Source: Alphaproteobacteria bacterium UBA998
GTDB taxonomy: Bacteria > Pseudomonadota > Alphaproteobacteria > Rickettsiales > UBA998
Reading direction: 5' to 3'
DNA: 28,576 nt
NCBI GenBank assembly: GCA_002291925.1
Contig: DBAY01000001.1
Location: forward strand, 1 to 28,576
A program made the translations under genes and the position numbers. Every line of letters begins with the position of its first letter. The first letter of the stretch is position 1. Below are positions 22,444 to 28,576 of the stretch, in pieces. The notes under the pieces are model-generated. The model did no database searches, was not told where the DNA came from, and saw only the letters and a program-made list of their open reading frames with translations.

Positions 22444-23238
22444 GTGGAGCGCGCGCCTTCCGCCCCGACGCTGGCCCGGCGCGCGCGCGAGGAGGATTAC
22501 GAGCGCTACCTGCTGAGCCTGTTCGCGCCCGCCTCGGCGCAGCCGCATCTGTGGAGCCTGCTGTGCTTCGCCGTCGAAATCGCCCGTATCCCGGAAATCG
22601 TCTCGCAGGAAATGGTCGGCCTCATCCGCCTCGCCTGGTGGCGTGAGCGGCTGGACGAGGCCTATGCCGGCCAGCCACTGCCAACGCATGATATTCTGCA
22701 TGGAATTGCGGCATTCCTGCGTGCGTGCAACCCGCCACGGGCGTGGTTCGATGCGATGATCACAGCGCGGCAGGAGCAGCTGGGGCGTACGGAGTGGGAA
22801 AGCTTCGATGTGTTTGAACGCTTCGCCCGCGATACCGCCGGCTCCCTCGCCGCGCTGATGAGCTACGCCGTGGCGCGCGATGAGGCGGCGGCGACCCGCG
22901 CAGCAGACATCGGCACGGCGTATGGCATGCTCGGGCTGGTGCGCGCCACGCCGGCCGCCCTCCAGCGAGGCGTGTTTCTGTTGCCGGAGATCGGCCACGT
23001 CTACCGCGCTCACCCGGAGGCCTTGCCCGCCGCCAGCCGGGAGGTGAGCGCCCGCATACGTGCCTGTGCCGAGGAACTGCTGAGGGAATCCGTTGCGTAT
23101 GACGCCGTCACCCGCCGCCTGCAACTACTGGGCCGCCTCTGGTGCCGCCGTCTGGCGCGTGCGGGGGACGATGCGTTTCACACCCGCCTGCAGATGCCGC
23201 TGCCTTTCCTGCCCATGCGGCTCTGGCTGGGCCGTTAG
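22444..23238 (+). CDS. Squalene/phytoene synthase-fold protein, NDUFAF6-like
   Basis: 264 residues from a GTG start; the frame extends further back only as a shadow of the ABC gene. DYERYLLSLFAPASAQPHLWSLLCFAVEIARIPEIVSQEMVGLIRLAWWRERLDEAYAG matches the fold's N-terminal half and resembles NDUFAF6 (complex I assembly factor) relatives common in Alphaproteobacteria. The second conserved region, FARDTAGSLAALMSYAV, lacks the paired DxxxD/DxxED aspartates of true prenyl synthases. Condensing activity is therefore unlikely, and an assembly-factor role is the family-based inference. It probably shares a transcript with the ABC ATPase; what links them is not evident. Confidence 0.75.
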   Translation: MERAPSAPTLARRAREEDYERYLLSLFAPASAQPHLWSLLCFAVEIARIPEIVSQEMVGLIRLAWWRERLDEAYAGQPLPTHDILHGIAAFLRACNPPRAWFDAMITARQEQLGRTEWESFDVFERFARDTAGSLAALMSYAVARDEAAATRAADIGTAYGMLGLVRATPAALQRGVFLLPEIGHVYRAHPEALPAASREVSARIRACAEELLRESVAYDAVTRRLQLLGRLWCRRLARAGDDAFHTRLQMPLPFLPMRLWLGR

Positions 23239-23319
23239 GCTTTTTAATAAAATGCTAACTTTTTTGGTGCATCACAGGAGGCCCGGCACACGGCAACCAA
23301 CAAAAAAAGAGAGGCCCGC

Positions 23320-23466
23320 ATGAAGCTCCGCCATGTTGATTTCCTTAGCGACGCCGAATTCCGCGCCCTGGCGTCCTACAAGGCTGACACCCAGCTTCTG
23401 CTTTGCGGCGCCGCGTGCCTCATCTTGATGACCGGCGTGCTCTTCAGCCTGATGGTTCTGCACTAG
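23320..23466 (+). CDS. 48-residue single-pass membrane protein
   Basis: MKLRHVDFLSDAEFRALASYKADTQ is followed by a hydrophobic helix, LLLCGAACLILMTGVLFSLMVL, ending in His and TAG. The ATG is preceded by AGAGAGG with good spacing. It lies 81 bases after the NDUFAF6-like gene and 10 bases before the convergent trmFO stop. The N-terminal segment looks amphipathic and soluble, giving an N-in single-pass topology by the positive-inside rule (Lys2, Arg4, Arg15, Lys21). No family recognised. Confidence 0.65.
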   Translation: MKLRHVDFLSDAEFRALASYKADTQLLLCGAACLILMTGVLFSLMVLH

Positions 23467-23476
23467 GCCTGCGTTT

Positions 23477-24904
23477 CTACGCAGCTTTCTTCGTGACGCC
23501 TTGCCACGCTTCCAGCGCCGTCAGCGCGCGGCGGGAATAGGCGAGGGGCCGGTCCCCTTTCTTCACTTTCGCATCGAGCGGTGCAAACAGTCCGAAATTG
23601 ACGTTCATCGGCTGGAACGTCTTGGCTTCCGCATTGCCGGTGATGTGACCAAGCAGCGCGCCGAGCGCCGTTTCTGCTGGGGGTAATGAGGGAGCTTCGC
23701 TGCGCGCCTCCGCCGCCGCGAACCGGCCCGCCAGCAGCCCGATGGCGCCGGATTCCACATAGCCTTCCACGCCGGTGATCTGCCCCGCAAAGCGCAGATG
23801 CGGCGCGGTCTTCAGGCGCAATTGCGCATCCAGCAGGGTGGGAGAGTTGATGAAGGTGTTGCGATGGATGCCGCCAAGCCGCACGAACTCAGCATTCTCC
23901 AGCCCCGGAATCATGCGGAAGATGCGCTGCTGTTCGCCATATTTCAGCTTGGTCTGGAAGCCGACCATGTTGAACAGCGTGCCCAGCTTGTTGTCCTGCC
24001 GCAGCTGCACGACGGCGTAAGGTTTCTCGCCCGGCTTGTGCGGATTGGTGAGTCCCACCGGCTTCATCGGCCCGAAGGCGAGCGTTTCGCGCCCGCGCTC
24101 GGCCATCACCTCGATGGGCAGGCAGCCTTCGAAATAGGGCGTGTTCTTCTCCCACTCCTTGAAGGTGGTTTTCTCGCCCGCCAGCAAGGCCTCGATGAAG
24201 CCGTAATACTCGTCGCGGCTCATCGGGCAGTTGAGATAATCCGCACCCGTGCCGCCCGGCCCCGGCTTGTCGTAGCGCGACTGGAACCACGCGATGTCCA
24301 TGTTCACCGAATCCCGCGCCACAATCGGCGCGATGGCATCGAAGAACGCGAGGTATTCCTCGCCGGTATGTTTCAGGATGCTCTCGGTGAGCGACGGCGA
24401 GGTGAGAGGGCCGGTGGCGATGATCCACAAATCCTCCGTCATTCTGCGAGGCGCAGCCTGCGCAGAATCTTTCCCCGTATCGCCGGGAGATCCTGCGCTG
24501 CGCTCCGCGCCCGCAGAATGACGTGCGGGAAGCTCCATCACCTCCTCCCGGCTGAACGTGATGTTCGGATGCGCCTCCAGCGCGTGTGTCACTGCCTTCG
24601 AGAATTCCTCGCGGTCCACCGCCAGCGCACCGCCGGCGGGCACCTTGTGAATGTCCGCCATGCGCATGAGCAGCGAGCCGCAGCGGCGCATTTCCTCATG
24701 CAACAGGCCGACCGCGTTGCGCTCATGGTCATCCGAGCGGAAGGAGTTGGAGCACACCAGCTCCGCGCAGCCATCCGTCTGGTGCGCGTCCGTCATGCGC
24801 ACCGGGCGCATTTCATGAATGACGACCTGCGCCCCGGCCTCCGCCGCCTGCCACGCCGCCTCCGACCCCGCCATCCCGGCGCCGATGATGTGAATCTCTT
24901 TCAT
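23477..24904 (-). CDS. trmFO: Methylenetetrahydrofolate-tRNA-(uracil-5-)-methyltransferase
   Basis: Methylates U54 of tRNA (T-loop ribothymidine) using methylenetetrahydrofolate and FAD, in the cytosol. The FAD-binding opening IHIIGAGMAGSEAAWQAAEAG is at the N terminus. Cys51 in AELVCSNSFRS and Cys226 in YLNCPMSRDEYYGF correspond to conserved cysteines implicated in catalysis. IIATGPLTSPSL and the C-terminal QITGVEGYVESGAIGLLAGRFAA are also family-typical. The protein is 475 residues, longer than usual. The excess is residues about 128-157 (starting RHSAGAERSAGSPGD, ending APRRMTE), encoded by a palindromic repeat inserted in frame (24438-24522). Downstream of hisN on the same strand, with another repeat between them. 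Confidence 0.94.
   Translation of the reverse strand: MKEIHIIGAGMAGSEAAWQAAEAGAQVVIHEMRPVRMTDAHQTDGCAELVCSNSFRSDDHERNAVGLLHEEMRRCGSLLMRMADIHKVPAGGALAVDREEFSKAVTHALEAHPNITFSREEVMELPARHSAGAERSAGSPGDTGKDSAQAAPRRMTEDLWIIATGPLTSPSLTESILKHTGEEYLAFFDAIAPIVARDSVNMDIAWFQSRYDKPGPGGTGADYLNCPMSRDEYYGFIEALLAGEKTTFKEWEKNTPYFEGCLPIEVMAERGRETLAFGPMKPVGLTNPHKPGEKPYAVVQLRQDNKLGTLFNMVGFQTKLKYGEQQRIFRMIPGLENAEFVRLGGIHRNTFINSPTLLDAQLRLKTAPHLRFAGQITGVEGYVESGAIGLLAGRFAAAEARSEAPSLPPAETALGALLGHITGNAEAKTFQPMNVNFGLFAPLDAKVKKGDRPLAYSRRALTALEAWQGVTKKAA
24438..24522. repeat. Palindromic repeat family C inserted in trmFO
   Basis: GTCATTCTGCGAGGC...GCCTGCGCAGAAT, then GGAGATCCTGCG, then CGCAGAATGAC. This is the same two-hairpin layout as 7893-7974. 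It is translated on the minus strand without a stop, placed between strand EEVMELPA and DLWIIATGPL of TrmFO. Confidence 0.9.
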
Positions 24905-24922
24905 GTTCTTGTCCCAGTTTTT

Positions 24923-24985
24923 GTCACCCTGAACTCGTTTCAGGGTCTATCCCTAAAAAGATGCTGAAACAAGTTCAGCATGTCA
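24923..24985. repeat. Palindromic repeat family E, intergenic copy
   Basis: GTCACCCTGAACTCGTTTCAGGG, then an ATCCCTAAAAAG spacer, then ATGCTGAA-ACAAG-TTCAGCAT. It is nearly identical to 2002-2060 except in the spacer between hairpins. It fills almost all of the hisN-trmFO gap. Confidence 0.9.
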
Positions 24986-24987
24986 GG

Positions 24988-25749
24988 TTAGCGTAGGCTT
25001 TTCAGCGCCTCACTATGCACCGCGGCATCCCCGGCCACCACCACGTCATATGTGGCCTCGCGCAGGCGGAGGGGCTGGCTCTGCCAGTCGGTAATTAAGC
25101 CGTTGGCGGATTCGATGATGGGGACAAGGGGCAGGATGTCGTAGGCCTTCAGGCCGGATTCCACGATGAGGTCGATGCGCCCGGCGGCGAGCATGGCGTA
25201 GCCCATGCAGTCCGTGCCATAGACGGTGACTTTCGCGCGCTGGCGCAGGGCATCGAAGCGGGGGCGGTTTTCCTCGCGGAACAAATAGGGCGAGGTGGTG
25301 CCGAGCATGGCGTCCTCCAGCCGGGCGCAGGGGCGGGTCTGAATCGGTGCGCCGTTATAATAGGTGGCATGGCCCCGGATGGCGCTCCAGCGTTGGCCGG
25401 AGATGGGCTGGTTCATCAGCCCCAGCACCGGCTCGCCCTTGTGGCAGAGGCCGATCAGCGTGCCGAAGGTGGGGATGCCCGCCATGAACTTGATGGTGCC
25501 GTCGATGGGATCGAGCACCCAGACATAGTCCTTCTCCGCCCCCTCGCTGCCATGCTCCTCGCCAAACATGCTATGATCCGGGCATTCGCGGGCGATGATC
25601 TCGCGCATGGCGGCCTCGGCCTCGCGGTCGGCCTGCGTGACGGGGGTTTTGTCCGCCTTGTAGGCGATGGCAGGGTCGTCGTAATAGCGCCGGATGACAT
25701 CCGCGGCGGCATCGGCGAGATGGTTGGCGAGGTCAAGCAAATCCTGCAT
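24988..25749 (-). CDS. hisN: Inositol-monophosphatase-fold phosphatase, probable histidinol-phosphatase
   Basis: 253 residues. It contains the Li-sensitive phosphatase metal-binding set: MFGEEHG (about 62-67), WVLDPIDGTIKFMAGIPTFGTLIGL (77-101, with DPIDGT) and KAYDILPLVPIIESANGLITDW near the C terminus. The wording TPVTQADREAEAAMREII and TIKFMAGIPTFGTLIGL is closest to HisN-type histidinol-phosphate phosphatases, which complete histidine synthesis in Alphaproteobacteria. An inositol- or PAP-phosphatase is the alternative. It is separated from trmFO by a repeat, and divergent from the unknown gene at 25854. Confidence 0.85.
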   Translation of the reverse strand: MQDLLDLANHLADAAADVIRRYYDDPAIAYKADKTPVTQADREAEAAMREIIARECPDHSMFGEEHGSEGAEKDYVWVLDPIDGTIKFMAGIPTFGTLIGLCHKGEPVLGLMNQPISGQRWSAIRGHATYYNGAPIQTRPCARLEDAMLGTTSPYLFREENRPRFDALRQRAKVTVYGTDCMGYAMLAAGRIDLIVESGLKAYDILPLVPIIESANGLITDWQSQPLRLREATYDVVVAGDAAVHSEALKSLR

Positions 25750-25853
25750 TTCAAGGCCTTGTCATAAAATATTCACGTGACTCCGCAGGGCGGCAGCGAT
25801 AGGCAACGGTATCTGCTCACAAATGTAAAGATATTTCCACGAGGAGAAGCCCC

Positions 25854-26360
25854 ATGACCCAAGCCACTGCCACAGCCGAAATTGCGCCTGTCGCAACCCC
25901 AGCGGCCGCACCCGCGGCGCAGCCGACGACGCGTGAAATCTGCCTGATTCCGCTCGATAACAAAACCTATGTGAACACCCTCACCACTGTGCTTGGCGCG
26001 CTTCGTAATGGTCTGCCGGATGAGGAAAAGCGACTGGTGGACGCTGCCCTTGCCAATACGGCAGGGCTGGAGATGCGCCATGTGGCCGCCTCCGCGCTGG
26101 CCTTGGAGCAGCGCAGCTTTGACCGCTTGGCCAGCCACTCGCTCGGCGCAAAGGTAACCATTGCGGATGATTATCTCCTCGTTGAGCCGTTCGAACATAC
26201 GCGCGAGCGTGTGACCGCTGCGCTGAAGGAAGCCGGGTTTGGCGAGCAGATGAAAGAAGTATCCTCCTTCGATGTGCCGACCAAAGAGGGCGTGAGAACG
26301 GTGGGGGCTGAGATCGAGAATCTACGCCAGCAAAAACAGGGCGAAATCCTGACCCGCTAG
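25854..26360 (+). CDS. Hypothetical protein with Ala/Pro-rich N terminus
   Basis: 168 residues, not recognised. Residues about 2-25 are low complexity (Ala/Thr/Pro). The remainder looks like a compact soluble domain: EICLIPLDNKTYVNTLTTVLGALRNGLPDEEKRLVDAALANTAGLEMRHVAASALALEQRSFDRLASHSLGAKVTIADDYLLVEPFEHTRERVTAALKEAGF. No signal peptide or membrane helix. A strong GAGGAG site precedes the ATG. It stands alone between hisN (divergent) and gcdH (convergent, four bases away). Confidence 0.75.
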   Translation: MTQATATAEIAPVATPAAAPAAQPTTREICLIPLDNKTYVNTLTTVLGALRNGLPDEEKRLVDAALANTAGLEMRHVAASALALEQRSFDRLASHSLGAKVTIADDYLLVEPFEHTRERVTAALKEAGFGEQMKEVSSFDVPTKEGVRTVGAEIENLRQQKQGEILTR

Positions 26361-26364
26361 GGGA

Positions 26365-27567
26365 TCATTCCCCGCTAAACGCCTGAATCCCCGTGATCGC
26401 CCGCCCGAGGATGAGGGCGTGGATGTCGTGGGTGCCTTCGTAGGTGTTGACGCTCTCCAGGTTCATCACGTGGCGGATGACGTGGTATTCATCCGCAATG
26501 CCGTTGCCGCCGTGCATGTCGCGGGCGATACGGGCCATCTCCAGGGCTTTGCCGGCGGAGTTGCGCTTGATGAGGGAAATCATCTCCGGCACCTGCCTGC
26601 CCTCGTCGATGAGCCGGCCAACGCGCAGGCAGCCTTGCAGGCCGAGCGAAATATCAGTGGCCATGTCGGCGAGTTTCTTCTGAATCAGCTGGTTGGCGGC
26701 GAGTGGGCGGCCGAATTGCTGGCGCTCCAGCGTGTAGTTGCGCGCCGCTGCGTAGCAGAATTCCGCCGCGCCCAGCGCGCCCCAGCCGATGCCATAGCGC
26801 GCCTTGTTGAGGCAGGAGAAGGGGCCTTTCAGACCGCTCACATTCGGCAGCACGTGCGTATCGGGCACAAAGGCCTCGTCCAGCATGATCATGCCGGTGG
26901 TGGAGGCGCGCAGCGAAAACTTTCCTTCCAGCTTGGGCGTCTCGAAGCCCTTGGTGCCGCGCTCGACAATATAGCCGCGGATGGTGCCGTCCGGGATGGC
27001 GGGGTCGTCGAAGGTTTTGGCCCAGACGATGACGAGGTCGGCAATCGGGCTGTTGGTGATCCACGTTTTCGAGCCGCTCAATTGGTAGCCGCCATCGACC
27101 CTCTTCGCACTGGTTTTCATGCCGCCGGGGTCGGAGCCGTGATCCGGCTCGGTGAGGCCGAAGCAGCCGATGAGTTCGGCGGTGGCGAGTTTGGGGAGGT
27201 AATGGTTTTTCTGCTCCTCCGTCCCGAAGGCGGAGATGGGGTACATCACGAGGCTCGACTGCACGGAGAGCGCTGAGCGGTAGCCGGAATCCACCCATTC
27301 CACCTCGCGCGCCACCAGTCCGTAGGCCACGTGGCTGACGCCTGCGCACCCATAGCCCTCGATGGTGGAGCCGAGCAGCCCCAGCGCGCCCATGCCGCGC
27401 AGGATCTCGGGGTCGAACCGTTCATGCCGGTTGGCCTCGATGATGCCCGGAAACAGCGTGTCGCGCGCGAATCCCCGTGCCGTGTCGCGGATGAGGATTT
27501 CCTCCTCGCTCAGTTGCCCGTCAAGCAGCAGCGGGTCGTCCCATTTAAATTGATAACTTTCAACCAT
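26365..27567 (-). CDS. gcdH: Glutaryl-CoA dehydrogenase
   Basis: 400 residues. An FAD-dependent acyl-CoA dehydrogenase that oxidises and decarboxylates glutaryl-CoA to crotonyl-CoA in lysine/tryptophan and aromatic breakdown. Diagnostic parts are EVEWVDSGYRSALSVQSSLVMYPI (the substrate Arg), CFGLTEPDHGSDPGGMKT, WITNSPIADLVIVWAK, RQQFGRPLAANQLIQKKLADM, ARDMHGGNGI and NTYEGTHDIHALILGRAITGIQAF. The catalytic Glu is at about 377. The ribosome binding site AGGTGA overlaps the stop of the upstream nuclease-like gene, so the two are physically coupled. Confidence 0.94.
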   Translation of the reverse strand: MVESYQFKWDDPLLLDGQLSEEEILIRDTARGFARDTLFPGIIEANRHERFDPEILRGMGALGLLGSTIEGYGCAGVSHVAYGLVAREVEWVDSGYRSALSVQSSLVMYPISAFGTEEQKNHYLPKLATAELIGCFGLTEPDHGSDPGGMKTSAKRVDGGYQLSGSKTWITNSPIADLVIVWAKTFDDPAIPDGTIRGYIVERGTKGFETPKLEGKFSLRASTTGMIMLDEAFVPDTHVLPNVSGLKGPFSCLNKARYGIGWGALGAAEFCYAAARNYTLERQQFGRPLAANQLIQKKLADMATDISLGLQGCLRVGRLIDEGRQVPEMISLIKRNSAGKALEMARIARDMHGGNGIADEYHVIRHVMNLESVNTYEGTHDIHALILGRAITGIQAFSGE

Positions 27568-27571
27568 GGTT

Positions 27572-28507
27572 TCACCTGTAGATATGCAAGATATGGGTTA
27601 CAGGAAGATGATCTGAAAAAAGATCGGGACCTACAACTTTATCCCCTACTTTAATACTACCAGAAATCAATAGATGGTCGATAGGAATACGTAACGGGCC
27701 GAAGAGTCCACTGGGCCAAGTGCCTATCGGCATAAATCCGCGCATAGCATTGAAAAGACCGGATTCAGCTTCAAGTGCTTTGTAAAACGTTGAGTAAGGC
27801 GTGATATTAAAATCCCCCACAAGAAGAACAGGATGTCCACGCACGTGGCTAGCCACCTTTGCCAAGGTGCCAAGTTCATGATTGCGTTGGCGAAATGCAG
27901 TAACCGAAACGGGTGGGATTGTATGAAGTTCCAGCAGGGTTAACGGAATAGCGTGCTGCGGCGTCAGAAATTCCATAATGGAATAGTGGTTCCGCGATTG
28001 GGGAATGGCAATTCGCTGCGCCGAAACAAATGGAAATTTACTGAAAACGGCACTGCCAAAAGCATCCGCTTGGGTGTTAATGAACTGGTAGGGATAAATC
28101 GACCTCAAGGCGTCAAGGGCATTTATAAGTTCCACCGTCGCTTCTTGGAAAACCAGAATATCAGGTTGCTGGGTGGTTAAGGGATGATTGCTGTCCTTTT
28201 CAGGAAGAGCAAGAATATGCATTGCGGTTTGGGCAGGATCGGCATTGGCGTAAAGTAGGTTCATCTGAAAGAGAATGATTGCCTCATGTTCTCCTGCTAG
28301 GGACGAGGGTATTGGCTGATAAGCTTGGACAATTCTGGCAAGACAGTAAATCATTGTGAGGGCCCCAATTGCCCTAGACGCTCGCGAGGTCTTCAGCCAC
28401 AGGGTAATTAACAGTAAAAAAAATGCCGTTGCGGTATACAGAATCAAAAAGTGTGAAAACAAGTCCGCCAAGTAATGTGAAGTAAATAAAGCAATGTATA
28501 ACAGCAA
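27572..28507 (-). CDS. Membrane-anchored endonuclease/exonuclease/phosphatase-family protein
   Basis: About 311 residues. Two or three N-terminal membrane helices (LLYIALFTSHYLADLF, FLILYTATAFFLLLITLWL, AIGALTMIYCLARIV) are followed by an EEP domain. Visible catalytic motifs are QMNLLYAN, DILVFQEA, LLVGDFNITPYSTF, PIDHLLISGS and FSDHLPVTH. The layout is like YafD/VanJ-type proteins. The substrate is unknown: nucleic acid or phospholipid/isoprenyl phosphate are both possible. The coordinates assume a TTG start; the frame stays open to a stop at 28571-28573 without an ATG or GTG, so the true start is uncertain. Clearly more A+T rich than gcdH four bases downstream, suggesting transfer. Confidence 0.75.
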   Translation of the reverse strand: MLLYIALFTSHYLADLFSHFLILYTATAFFLLLITLWLKTSRASRAIGALTMIYCLARIVQAYQPIPSSLAGEHEAIILFQMNLLYANADPAQTAMHILALPEKDSNHPLTTQQPDILVFQEATVELINALDALRSIYPYQFINTQADAFGSAVFSKFPFVSAQRIAIPQSRNHYSIMEFLTPQHAIPLTLLELHTIPPVSVTAFRQRNHELGTLAKVASHVRGHPVLLVGDFNITPYSTFYKALEAESGLFNAMRGFMPIGTWPSGLFGPLRIPIDHLLISGSIKVGDKVVGPDLFSDHLPVTHILHIYR

Positions 28508-28576
28508 GATAGCAAGAATAATTTGTAATAGGATTACCTCGTTTTTATAGAGGAACCTGGCATTGTTCCATTAAGA

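Noticed and set aside
22444..23238. Functional squalene or phytoene synthase
   Set aside because: The aspartate-rich motifs needed for prenyl condensation are not seen. The NDUFAF6-like reading fits better.
23798..24967. 389-codon plus-strand frame over trmFO
   Set aside because: Shadow of trmFO. No motifs, and it begins inside the opposite gene.
1..28576. tRNA, rRNA or riboswitch genes
   Set aside because: No cloverleaf with GTTCRA-type T arm, no rRNA core sequence and no recognised riboswitch core was found by eye. A covariance search was not possible.

Overview
The window looks like a chromosomal segment of an alphaproteobacterium, GC-rich over most of its length. The evidence is a C4-type 5-aminolevulinate synthase, COX15-type heme A synthase, a Rickettsia-type 17 kDa antigen lipoprotein, HisN-type phosphatase, two DUF465/YdcH proteins, a DUF1467 protein, an NDUFAF6-like protein and TrmFO. 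No rRNA, tRNA, CRISPR array, transposase or phage gene was recognised. I cannot name a genus.

Layout. 1-225: a chain of short palindromic repeats. 226-4122: heme and respiration block, with ctaA-hemA on the minus strand divergent from a lone heme-copper oxidase subunit I-like gene. 4190-7634: plus-strand housekeeping genes (17 kDa antigen, fabI, unknown, aroC, retropepsin-like protein). 7635-7977: a second repeat chain. 7978-9107: small membrane protein and ankyrin protein (minus). 9244-12214: htpG with a heat-shock-type promoter, then a PAS plus degenerate GGDEF protein. 12220-13513: minus-strand operon DUF465, GNAT, unknown. 13775-14022: a second, divergent DUF465 gene and a clear intrinsic terminator. 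14021-21463: a minus-strand run that starts with five tightly packed genes forming the inner-membrane platform of a type IV pilus/type II secretion-like machine (ATPase, GspF/PilC, PilM-PilN-like fusion, PilO-like, PilP-like). It continues into a DUF1467 protein and a small secreted protein. This platform block is visibly more A+T rich than its surroundings, and no pilin, prepilin peptidase or secretin lies beside it. 21696-23466: ABC ATPase, NDUFAF6/phytoene-synthase-like protein and an unlisted 48-residue membrane protein. 23477-27567: trmFO and hisN (minus), an unknown plus-strand gene, and glutaryl-CoA dehydrogenase. 27572-right edge: an A+T-rich membrane-anchored endonuclease/exonuclease/phosphatase-family gene.

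The most striking signals are: (1) several families of short palindromic repeats that share GTCA...TGAC ends, two of which sit in frame inside conserved genes (ctaA and trmFO) and are read as protein; (2) a solitary heme-copper oxidase-like protein that keeps the metal-ligand histidines but has Phe where the active-site Tyr is expected; (3) the platform-only pilus/secretion operon; and (4) a GGDEF protein with a destroyed catalytic motif but a perfectly spaced RxxD c-di-GMP site.
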